Positions 7,783-15,450 of a DNA stretch of 64,000 bases are shown in pieces. A program made the translations under genes and the position numbers. The notes beneath the pieces were generated by a model. That model was not told the DNA's origin, ran no database searches, and worked only from the letters and a program-made list of their open reading frames with translations. This DNA is from Bacillus_BA songklensis (lineage in GTDB: Bacteria; Bacillota; Bacilli; Bacillales; Bacillaceae_H). The stretch lies in NCBI RefSeq assembly GCF_042649685.1, contig NZ_JBHRZT010000070.1:55938-119937 (forward strand), given 5' to 3'. How positions within the stretch are numbered: the first letter of the stretch is position 1; each line of letters begins with the position of its first letter.

Positions 7783-8289
7783 ATGTTTGGAGTATACGAT
7801 GTATGGAAATTCCTCTTAGCCTTTTTTCTCATTTTTCCTATTGTCACTTTCATTCATTTATTAGGTCATATCTTTTTTGTAAAATTATTTGGCGGAAAAA
7901 ATACGCGAATGATAGTTGGATGCGGTGAGAAACTGTGTATGCTGGGAAAAATTGAGATACGCAAGTTTTATTTCTGGTCTGGGAGATGCGAATTCTCATA
8001 TCTGAAGTTTAATAATCGTCTCACTAACTCTCTTATTATTCTTGGAGGATCATTGTTTAATTTAATAAGTATGCTGATAGTAAATTCGATGATAAAGGTG
8101 AAAGTCCTCGAACCTTCTATGTTTTGGGACCAGTTTGTTTATTTTTCTTTCTACTTTGTCTTTTTTGCTTTGTTTCCAATGGATAATCCAACCGGAATTC
8201 CCAGCGACGGCAAAGCCGCTTATTTATTATGGAAAAAGAAAACGAAGAAAACAGAAGATGACTTTCAATGTAAAAATCATTCGACCTGA
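7783..8289 (+). CDS. site-2-protease (M50)-like membrane protein lacking the catalytic Glu
   Basis: A 168-residue membrane protein with about four hydrophobic helices. The first helix holds FIHLLGHIFFVKLFGG, aligned with the HExxH zinc site of M50 proteases, but the catalytic Glu is Leu (HLLGH). A second M50 hallmark, the N-P-x-G-x-x-x-DG loop, is present near the end as DNPTGIPSDGKAAY. It therefore looks like a catalytically dead or reprogrammed site-2-protease relative. ATG 7783 (MFGVYD) is preferred over the longer frame at 7720 because AGGAGG lies 7 nt upstream. No partner gene is evident. The call rests on motif resemblance only. Confidence 0.55.
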   Translation: MFGVYDVWKFLLAFFLIFPIVTFIHLLGHIFFVKLFGGKNTRMIVGCGEKLCMLGKIEIRKFYFWSGRCEFSYLKFNNRLTNSLIILGGSLFNLISMLIVNSMIKVKVLEPSMFWDQFVYFSFYFVFFALFPMDNPTGIPSDGKAAYLLWKKKTKKTEDDFQCKNHST

Positions 8290-8319
8290 ATTCTCCCGGT
8301 TCATGCCGAATGATTTTTG
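8272..8319 (+). terminator. terminator of the M50-like gene
   Basis: AAAAATCATTCG / CGAATGATTTTTG stem around a 23-nt loop; it overlaps the end of the coding region. Confidence 0.6.
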
Positions 8320-8384
8320 TGAATCCATTTAAACGGATCCTTAATAAAGAGTGGGGTATACTGAATATAACTATTGTTCCTTGA

Positions 8385-9582
8385 TTAATCAGGATGATGC
8401 ACTTTATCCATTGCTTGCCGTAAATCTTCCCATATATCTTCCCATGCTTCCAGACCAACCGATAATCGAATCAATTGATCTGTAATACCCATTTTTGCTC
8501 TCACTTTCTCCGGAATGATGGAATGCGTCATCGTTGCAGGATGTTGAATTAATGTTTCCGTATCACCGAGACTCACTGCAATCTTAATAAGCTTCAGTTC
8601 ATTTAACAGCTTTTGGGCATCCCTTTTTTTCCCTTTTATTTCAAAGGAGAGCAGTCCTCCGCCCTGTTTCATTTGTTTTTTTGTAATGGAATAGTCAGGA
8701 TGGTCAAGGTCTCCGGGATAGTAGACATTCTCGATCACCGGATGTTCTTTGAGGAGTTCGTATATTTTCATGGCATTAAACGAGTGTCGATCCATACGAA
8801 CAGGCAATGTTTTTATTCCCCTTAAAAGCAACCATGCATCAAAAGGAGAGATAATACCGCCTATATCTTTCTGGGTGGCCATGGAAACACTTTTTATAAA
8901 ATCCTTCTTTCCTACAACAAGGCCCGCTACGACATCTCCATGCCCGCTAATATATTTAGTGGCACTGTGAAGCACAATATCGCATCCTAACTTTAAAGGC
9001 TGCTGCAAGTAGGGAGAAGCAAAAGTGTTATCCACGACGACCATGATGCCATGTTCCTTGGCGACTTTGGCAACAAGTTGCAGATCAATCATTTTCATTG
9101 TCGGATTAACAGGCGTTTCTACATATATACAGACCGTTTCGGGGCGAATGAGCTCTTTTATTTGTTCTTCCGTTTCCATCGCACAAAAGTCATGTGATAT
9201 ATGATATTTTTCACTCATAAGCCTTAATAATCCAAACGTACACCCATAAATTCCCTTCGAACAAATAATATGGTCATTCCCCTTTGTTAAAGCGAAAAGA
9301 ACAGCTGATACAGCAGCCATGCCGGAGGCAAAAGCAAGACCGGCCCCCCCCCCCTTCCAAGGCAGCAATTTTCTCCTCCAGCGCACGGACCGTGGGATTT
9401 CCCAGCCTAGAATAAATATAGCCCGCTTCTTCTCCAGCAAAGCGTCTCTCCCCTTGCTCTGCACTATCGAAAGTAAATGTAGAGGTTTGGAAAATGGGTG
9501 TCGAAAGACTGCCTAGACACTCCTTAGAATCATACCCCCCGTGAATAATGATCGTCTCGATCTTTTGATCTTTCCCGCTCAT
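8385..9582 (-). pseudogene. methionine gamma-lyase-like PLP enzyme, frameshifted at an 11-base G run
   Basis: Two overlapping frames together give a full Cys/Met-metabolism PLP-dependent enzyme (~390 residues). The first frame (from ATG 9582, AAGGAGG upstream) reads ETIIIHGGYDSKE ... YSRLGNPTVRALEEKIAALEG. The second continues AGLAFASGMAAVSAVLF ... DFCAMETEEQI ... LHSATKYISGHGDVVAGLV, with the PLP Lys in SATKYISGHGD. The switch falls exactly at 11 consecutive C on the plus strand (9344-9354). The sequence resembles Bacillus methionine gamma-lyase, which releases methanethiol, ammonia and 2-oxobutyrate. The run may be a sequencing error, a real inactivation, or a slippage (phase-variable) tract. 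Confidence 0.75.
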
Positions 9583-9989
9583 ATTCCCCCTCCTTAAATG
9601 AAAGAGATGAATCATCCAAACACATCTTACTTATCATCATATGTTGGGAATGTTATTTTCGGAAACGCTTTCTAAGCTAAATTCATTATTCTATATACAA
9701 AAAAACATCCTTTTCTCTCCTTTGAGGTTAAAGCAGGTCTTACAAACATCCATATTTGATGATCCGCAACAGGGATTGTCGCTGCAATGGCCATTACAGC
9801 GGCGATCATTAGATAAACAGCATAGTATATAAATTTTATTTATTTTTTGTAAAACTATGTTAATTTTTGTAAAAATGTGAACTATATCAAGATCCAAATT
9901 TTTAGAGCTTCTTCCCCTATTTTATACGTCTGTACAAGCATCTTACACTTTCTTGAATATGATAGTGGTACACAACTTATTAGGGAAGG
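9583..9989. other. intergenic stretch with no supported gene
   Basis: AT-rich region between the divergent lyase and NlpC/P60 genes. Both strands contain short hydrophobic or Cys-rich frames (for example a minus-strand peptide rich in Cys around 9700-9850), but none has a convincing ribosome site. No SAM riboswitch motif was seen upstream of the lyase. Confidence 0.5.
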
Positions 9990-10391
9990 ATGTCTTCATT
10001 GTTAATCAATCGAATTATCTCTACAGGACTGCAATATCTGGGAACTCCTTATGTATTTAATGCCCCTTCATATCGAACAGATATGTTTGATTGCAGTTCA
10101 TTCATCCAATATATATTGGGAGTAAACGGTATTTCTTTACCCCGAAATTCAAGGCAGCAGTTTCTCATTGGCGCTCCCGTTTCTTTTTCCTCCATCCAAA
10201 GAGGGGATTTATTATTTTTCACTACAAGCAAAAGGAAACATAAAAAAGGGATAGAGAAGATTGGCCATGTAGCCGTCTACCTCGGTTCAGGGAAAATGAT
10301 GCATACGTTCAGGGAAGGAAAAAAGGTACAAATAACAAGCCTAAATTCCTATTGGAAAAAAGCGTTTATAGGAGCTAGGAGGGTCCTCTAA
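9990..10391 (+). CDS. NlpC/P60-family peptidase without signal peptide
   Basis: A 133-residue single-domain NlpC/P60 protein. The catalytic Cys is in DMFDCSSFIQY (Cys35 from the ATG). The catalytic His is in IGHVAVYLGSGKMMH (His93), and a third polar residue is probably His105. Family members cleave D-glutamyl-meso-DAP bonds of murein or other gamma-glutamyl peptides. There is no signal peptide or wall-binding domain, so it may be cytoplasmic or act inside the spore or forespore (inference). GGGAAGG directly abuts the ATG at 9990, so translation may instead begin at TTG 9999, nine nucleotides from that site. Confidence 0.85.
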   Translation: MSSLLINRIISTGLQYLGTPYVFNAPSYRTDMFDCSSFIQYILGVNGISLPRNSRQQFLIGAPVSFSSIQRGDLLFFTTSKRKHKKGIEKIGHVAVYLGSGKMMHTFREGKKVQITSLNSYWKKAFIGARRVL

Positions 10392-10426
10392 GTCGCACCA
10401 GAATGTACTCTCTTCTATCAGCTAAT

Positions 10427-10452
10427 GTTAATCCATTTAACTTTTCGGGTAC
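10427..10452 (+). promoter_or_regulatory. possible sigma-B-like promoter of the FAD/Rieske gene
   Basis: GTTAAT, 14 nt, GGGTAC, about 60 nt upstream of the start at 10514. It is a weak match to GTTTAA-N14-GGGTAT. Confidence 0.3.
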
Positions 10453-10513
10453 ATGAATTTTGATCATTTGGAAAAATTATGTATTAGATAGATGATTGAT
10501 AGGAGGAAGAACC

Positions 10514-12055
10514 ATGAATTCGGATGACAAATCAAAAAAAGAGATGCCCCAATACCCCAATCCATATTGGAGAAACTCAGTCTCATTGCCCTCGTTTCCC
10601 AAACTGAATGAAAACATAAGAGTAGATATTGCCATAGTGGGAGGAGGCATCACCGGCATTACGACCGCTTACCTTCTTGCAAAAGAGGGAATGAAAGTGG
10701 CAGTGATTGAAGCAGGGAGCATTTTAAACGGCACGACCGGCCATACTACTGCAAAAATAACCGCCCAACATGACCTTATTTATGATGAATTAATTAGCCA
10801 TTTAGGAAAAGAAAAAGCCAAACTCTACTATGAAGCGAGCAACGAAGCTCTTCATTTCATCAAAAACAAGGTAAGTGAATACAGTATAGACTGTGACTTC
10901 AGCCACGAAGACGCTTACTTATATGCTACCTCCCCAAAATACAGAATGAAAATCGAAAAAGAATATGAAGCTTATCAAACACTGGGGATTGACGGCGGAC
11001 TATTAGACAGTATCCCTTTTGAGATTCCGATAGAAGCGGCTCTTGTGATGAAGGGACAAGCCCAGTTTCATCCGCTCAAGTATTTAGCCAGCCTTGTCGG
11101 GCAAATCACCCAGTCTGACGGTAGCATCTATGAAAATACGACAGCGATAGATATTGATGAGGGGAGTGAGCCAACGGTTATAACAAGAGATGGACATCGA
11201 ATATCTTGTAATTTTGTCATCTCTTGTTCTCACTTTCCTTTTGATGATGGAAAAGGATTTTATTTTGCCAGAATGTATGCGGAACGATCTTATGTACTCG
11301 GAGTCAAGACAGAAAAAGAGTATCCCGGCGGTATGTATTTAAGCGTAGATAACCCGGTACGCTCTCTCCGTTATACGACTTTGAACGGGGAAAAGCTCGT
11401 ATTAATTGGTGGAGAAAGCCACAAAACGGGTCAGGGAATGGATACGATGAAACACTATGAAGCGTTGGAATCGTTTGGAAATGAGGTTTTAGGCATCAAG
11501 GAATATATGTATCGCTGGTCTGCACAGGATTTAATTACCCTCGACAAAGTTCCTTATATAGGAACCATTAGCTCGGGGCATTCCAACATTTTAGTGGCAA
11601 CGGGATACCGAAAATGGGGAATGACCAATAGCACCGCCGCCTCTCTATTATTAAGGGATATCATTTTGAAACAGGATAATCCTTATAAAGATCTCTTTAC
11701 ACCATCGAGGTTCCAGGCAGATCCTGATGTAAAACATTTTATTACGCAAAATGCGGACGTTGCCAAACATCTTATTGAAGGAAAATTGGATTCCCCTATG
11801 AAAAACCCGGAAAATTTAACAAACGATGAAGGTGCTGTCGTCACAGTAAATGGAAAAAGAGCCGGTGCTTATAAGGATGAAAACGGCGAACTTCATATCG
11901 TGGACACTACCTGTACTCACATGGGCTGCGAACTGAATTGGAATCATGGAGATCGAACATGGGACTGCCCATGCCATGGCTCGCGCTTTTCATTCGACGG
12001 GAATATAGTGGAAGGCCCGGCCAATAAGCCTCTGAAAAAGGTTGAAGAAGCATAG
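10514..12055 (+). CDS. FAD-dependent oxidoreductase with C-terminal Rieske domain (YhfW-like)
   Basis: A 513-residue two-domain protein. The N-terminal DAO/glycine-oxidase-type FAD fold has IVGGGITGITTAYLLA (residues 41-56) and GGESHKTGQG and DKVPYIG in the later FAD part. The C-terminal Rieske [2Fe-2S] domain has CTHMGC (Cys467, His469) and CPCHGSRF (Cys485, His488), so all four cluster ligands are present. Bacillus YhfW has the same architecture; its substrate is unknown. The start at 10514 (MNSDDKSKK) follows AGGAGG; the frame could open at 10496 but without a site. It is monocistronic and cytoplasmic (no signal peptide). Confidence 0.88.
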   Translation: MNSDDKSKKEMPQYPNPYWRNSVSLPSFPKLNENIRVDIAIVGGGITGITTAYLLAKEGMKVAVIEAGSILNGTTGHTTAKITAQHDLIYDELISHLGKEKAKLYYEASNEALHFIKNKVSEYSIDCDFSHEDAYLYATSPKYRMKIEKEYEAYQTLGIDGGLLDSIPFEIPIEAALVMKGQAQFHPLKYLASLVGQITQSDGSIYENTTAIDIDEGSEPTVITRDGHRISCNFVISCSHFPFDDGKGFYFARMYAERSYVLGVKTEKEYPGGMYLSVDNPVRSLRYTTLNGEKLVLIGGESHKTGQGMDTMKHYEALESFGNEVLGIKEYMYRWSAQDLITLDKVPYIGTISSGHSNILVATGYRKWGMTNSTAASLLLRDIILKQDNPYKDLFTPSRFQADPDVKHFITQNADVAKHLIEGKLDSPMKNPENLTNDEGAVVTVNGKRAGAYKDENGELHIVDTTCTHMGCELNWNHGDRTWDCPCHGSRFSFDGNIVEGPANKPLKKVEEA

Positions 12056-12250
12056 AATTCCGGGAAGAGGATGGCCTCAAAGGTATAACAATTATACTTT
12101 GGGAGTCATCTTCTACAACCCCTCATAAATAACGTAACCATATTCTTCGATATACACTGGGAATTTTTTATTTTTAACACACGAAAGGACAAGCGTTCTA
12201 AAAGCTTGTCCTTTGATTTTATGATCGCATTATCCAAACTATTGCAGATG

Positions 12251-12691
12251 CTACTGGGGACCAGCTTGACTTCCATACAACAGAGCTTGGGCAATTCCAA
12301 CAAAGTATTCGGATTCCCGAATAATGTGATCTAATACGACTTTGGCGGTCGGGTTATTACTCACTGCTTTACTTTCTGTTTTAATCTGTCGACATAATTG
12401 AATGAAGTCCAGACTTTGCTTCAAGCAGAAAGAAACAAGCTTTAATACCTGCTGATACAACTGCGTTGGAATATAGTAAGCCGAACGGGTAACCGATTCA
12501 ATATAGCGGATCACTTTCTGGTGGGTTTTGGAAAGAATCGTTTCCCACTCTTTCAATGCGTCCACATACTCTTGTTCCAACCCTGTCACAAGCTCTCGAA
12601 TGACGACTGTATGCTCTTCTTCTTGATGCTTCCAAAATTCCGCTTCATCTAAAATACGCAATGGCATTTGCTGCCCGTAATAAAATTGCAC
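12251..12691 (-). CDS. DUF2935-like helical protein
   Basis: A 146-residue all-helical protein with QMPLRILDEAEFWKHQEEEH near the start and RESEYFVGIAQALL near the end. Spaced Glu/His residues (FWKHQEEEH, HIIRESEYF) recall ferritin-like metal-binding helices of the DUF2935 family, for which this would be one repeat. Its function is unknown. The GTG at 12691 (VQFYYGQQ) is chosen because AGGAGG lies 6 nt upstream; ATG codons at 12697 and 12706 overlap that site. It lies convergent to the FAD/Rieske gene. Confidence 0.55.
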   Translation of the reverse strand: MQFYYGQQMPLRILDEAEFWKHQEEEHTVVIRELVTGLEQEYVDALKEWETILSKTHQKVIRYIESVTRSAYYIPTQLYQQVLKLVSFCLKQSLDFIQLCRQIKTESKAVSNNPTAKVVLDHIIRESEYFVGIAQALLYGSQAGPQ

Positions 12692-12821
12692 GTCCATCCT
12701 CCTCATTTATTTTTCCTACTTCAATGTATGGGAAAAATGGACAAGATATGCTATCTTCTTTTACTCCTTTACGCATCTGCAAAATAATCCAGCCTTCTCC
12801 TGAAACTAATTTATGACACAA

Positions 12822-12858
12822 ACAACCCTCTGCCATAAATCCCGGCAGAGGGTTAGTT
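12822..12858 (-). terminator. terminator of the AGCS carrier gene
   Basis: AACCCTCTGCC / GGCAGAGGGTT stem with a 9-nt loop, 18 nt after the stop at 12876; the following T run is weak. Confidence 0.65.
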
Positions 12859-12875
12859 TGATTCTTCATGGGTGA

Positions 12876-14330
12876 TTAAGAAACACGTTCTTGGTCTTTC
12901 TTATATTCATTGACCCAGTAATCTGCGTTTTTAATGCCTAGCTTTTCAGGCTCAAATATCGGATCGATCCCTTGCTTTTTCTGATTTTCGTAATCCTTCA
13001 ACGCGATTAATGCAGGTTTGGCAAGAATCAGAATGGCAATGAGATTCAACCAAACCATGATACCTAAACCAACGTCACCTAAAGCCCATGCTAAAGCGGC
13101 TGTTTTGACAGAGCCGTAGAAAGTTGCTGCTAAAATGACAATTTTCAATCCTAACATAGCCCATTTACTGTTCTTCCCGCGCAGTAAGTAGGCAATATTT
13201 GTTTCCGCAATATAATAGTAAGCCATGATCGTTGTAAAGGCAAAGAAGAATAACGCGACGGCCACAAAGCCTGCACCGAAACCAGGAAGAACGGTCTCAA
13301 TGGCTGCTTGTGTATATCCCGGGCCAGGCTCTACATCCCCCAAATTGTTCACAATATATGAGCCGTCAGGAGCTTGAGTATTATACATTCCAGTAAACAA
13401 AATCATAAACGCTGTTGCAGAACATACAAGCAATGTATCAATGTAAATAGAAAACGCCTGTACAAGTCCTTGTTTTGCCGGATGGGACACTTCAGCTGCC
13501 GCAGCCCCGTGCGGACCTGTACCTTGTCCAGCTTCGTTCGAGTAGACGCCGCGCTTTACTCCCCATAAAACGGCCATACCAATAAGTCCGCCGAATGCTG
13601 AATCTAATGCAAAAGCACTTTTAAAGATAAGTGCGAAAACACCCGGTAATTCTCCGATATTCATAACCATGATAATAAATGCTAAAACGATATACCCAAG
13701 CGCCATGAAAGGTACCACGTATTGAGCGACGTTTACAATGCGTTTTACCCCTCCAAAAATAATAAAGCCTAATAAAATGACAAGACCACTGCCTGTAACC
13801 GTTGTGCTGAGATCAAAGGCGTTTTCTAACCCTAATGCAATCGAATTAGATTGGACGCCGGGCATTAATATACTCATGGCAAGAAGTGCTGCTATTGCAA
13901 AAAGAACTGCATACCATTTCCATCCGGTTCCTTTTTCGATATAGTAAGCTGGGCCCCCGCGATATTGACCGTCTTGTTTCACTTTATAAATTTGTGCCAA
14001 CGTACATTCAATAAAAGAAGTGGCTGCCCCAAGTAAGGCCATAACCCACATCCAGAAAACAGCTCCTGGTCCGCCGAACGCAATGGCAGTGGCAACACCT
14101 GCAATGTTACCTGTTCCAACACGGCCCGAAAGAGTGAGAGATAACGCCTGGAAAGAGGAAACCCCGGCATCAGAACTTTTTCCTTTAAACATTTGAATAA
14201 TCATATCTTTTATGAGTCGAATCTGCAAAAAGCGTGTCAAAATAGAAAACAATAAGCCGACACCAAGACAAAAATAAATCATGGTTGTACTCCACAACAC
14301 CTCATTCAATTTCCCAATCAGTTGCTCCAA
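12876..14330 (-). CDS. sodium:amino acid symporter, AGCS family (AlsT/GlnT-like)
   Basis: A 484-residue polytopic membrane carrier with about ten to eleven helices. AGCS signatures are GRVGTGNIAGVATAIAFGGP (residues ~70-90) and GVKRGVYSNEAGQGTGPHGA (~257-277), the latter close to the family substrate/Na+ region. Family members import alanine, glycine or glutamine with Na+ or H+. Substrate cannot be decided from sequence. It is monocistronic with its own terminator. It starts at ATG 14330. Confidence 0.92.
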   Translation of the reverse strand: MEQLIGKLNEVLWSTTMIYFCLGVGLLFSILTRFLQIRLIKDMIIQMFKGKSSDAGVSSFQALSLTLSGRVGTGNIAGVATAIAFGGPGAVFWMWVMALLGAATSFIECTLAQIYKVKQDGQYRGGPAYYIEKGTGWKWYAVLFAIAALLAMSILMPGVQSNSIALGLENAFDLSTTVTGSGLVILLGFIIFGGVKRIVNVAQYVVPFMALGYIVLAFIIMVMNIGELPGVFALIFKSAFALDSAFGGLIGMAVLWGVKRGVYSNEAGQGTGPHGAAAAEVSHPAKQGLVQAFSIYIDTLLVCSATAFMILFTGMYNTQAPDGSYIVNNLGDVEPGPGYTQAAIETVLPGFGAGFVAVALFFFAFTTIMAYYYIAETNIAYLLRGKNSKWAMLGLKIVILAATFYGSVKTAALAWALGDVGLGIMVWLNLIAILILAKPALIALKDYENQKKQGIDPIFEPEKLGIKNADYWVNEYKKDQERVS

Positions 14331-14575
14331 ATAAAACCCTCCTCTTTATCTGAATTTTCTACCTATTACGAATTATAAAGTAAAAGATTTCTCAAGACAA
14401 TATAGATTTATGAATGAAGATTCATCGTGCCTTAACAACCGGAAGGCATCTATTCTACCAAAGCACATGGCCTCATCCCCAGCGACGAACTACAAAAAGA
14501 ATCCATTTTACATTGACATTTTTCCCTTCACCTAACAATGGAAGTAACAAAATATTTAAAGTTCAAGGAGAAGCT

Positions 14576-14707
14576 ATGGACGCGAAGGCAAAAGCTTCAT
14601 ATGACTTTTTGGTTCAGCATGCATCTCAAGTTACAGAGGATTGGCTAAAGTTTCAGCAAATGATAAAAGCCTTGTCGAATTACATGACAAGGTTTTTCTA
14701 TGATTAA
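14576..14707 (+). pseudogene. possible remnant of an RsbR-type N-terminal domain
   Basis: A 43-codon frame from ATG 14576 with AAGGAG 5 nt upstream. The segment SYDFLVQHASQVTEDWLKFQ resembles the first helix of RsbR-like stressosome proteins. The resemblance ends after about 30 residues and the frame runs into a hairpin terminator. It could be a truncated gene end, or a genuine small protein; the similarity is short. Confidence 0.35.
14665..14698 (+). terminator. terminator
   Basis: AAAGCCTTGTC / GACAAGGTTTTT stem with an 8-nt loop and T run at the end of the small 14576 frame. Confidence 0.75.
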
Positions 14708-14847
14708 TTTTTCACTCAATACGTCATTAGCTTGACGGTAAGTAACGGCAAATAAGAACTGTTGTATATTGTTTAACTATCCTGTGATTAGGGGAAAATA
14801 GTAGCAGGAAATGACTTTTAAGTACCAGAATTACCAGGAGGCAATAA

Positions 14848-15315
14848 ATGAAACATCACCGCACTTTTTGGGGGGCTTTTCTATTTGGTGTCGGTATCAT
14901 TGGGATGCTGGATGGCATCATCCTTCATCAAATCTTACAATGGCATAGTGTCTATATGCCTACAGACCGCCACAATCAAATTGTAAGTGATGGTCTCTTT
15001 CACTTGTTTGTAACAGTGGTCATTTTCATTTCAGGAATTTTATTATGGAGAAATGACCCAGCAGAAAAAATGCACCAACCCGGGAAGTTTTGGGGTGCCT
15101 TTTTATTGGGGGCAGGATCATTCAATTTTCTCGAAGGAATCATTGATCATCATCTGTTACGAATCCATCATGTCAGACCGGGGCCTGACCAGTTGTTATA
15201 TGATTTGCTCTTTGACGCCTCGGGACTGCTTTTGATTGTTGTTGGGTGGTTACTATATAGGCGGAAAAACGATGGCCATTCCATTCATCGAGTTGACAGA
15301 GAAAGTGAAATGTAA
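14848..15315 (+). CDS. DUF2243 membrane protein
   Basis: A 155-residue protein with four hydrophobic helices in two homologous halves. Each half opens with a (F/K)WGAFLxGxG motif and has a D/E-G-I-I-x-H(H) segment (MLDGIILHQILQWH; FLEGIIDHHLLRIHH). These are hallmarks of DUF2243. The conserved histidines on the helix ends suggest a metal or haem site (inference); the function of the family is unknown. AGGAGG lies 8 nt before ATG 14848. A bidirectional terminator follows. Confidence 0.85.
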   Translation: MKHHRTFWGAFLFGVGIIGMLDGIILHQILQWHSVYMPTDRHNQIVSDGLFHLFVTVVIFISGILLWRNDPAEKMHQPGKFWGAFLLGAGSFNFLEGIIDHHLLRIHHVRPGPDQLLYDLLFDASGLLLIVVGWLLYRRKNDGHSIHRVDRESEM

Positions 15316-15354
15316 TTCCCTAAAAAAAGGATAGAAAAACCTATATTGGAATAC

Positions 15355-15386
15355 TAAAACCCCCTCCTTTAAGCAGGGGGTTTTAG
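15355..15386. terminator. bidirectional terminator
   Basis: TAAAACCCCCTCC / GCAGGGGGTTTTA hairpin between the DUF2243 gene and the convergent dynamin-like gene. Confidence 0.85.
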
Positions 15387-15450
15387 CTATATCATCATCT
15401 TTTTCAAGAACTGCAGCACGTTCCATATGGTTTAGATGGTAATTGAAGGT

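Noticed and set aside
9691..9897. Minus-strand Cys-rich peptide frame (looks bacteriocin-like)
   Set aside because: No ribosome site, TTG start in AT-rich sequence, and another frame of the same DNA gives a hydrophobic peptide; no processing or export genes nearby.
12645..12869. Minus-strand 74-codon frame
   Set aside because: It is composed of the AGCS terminator and the start region of the DUF2935-like gene in another frame.
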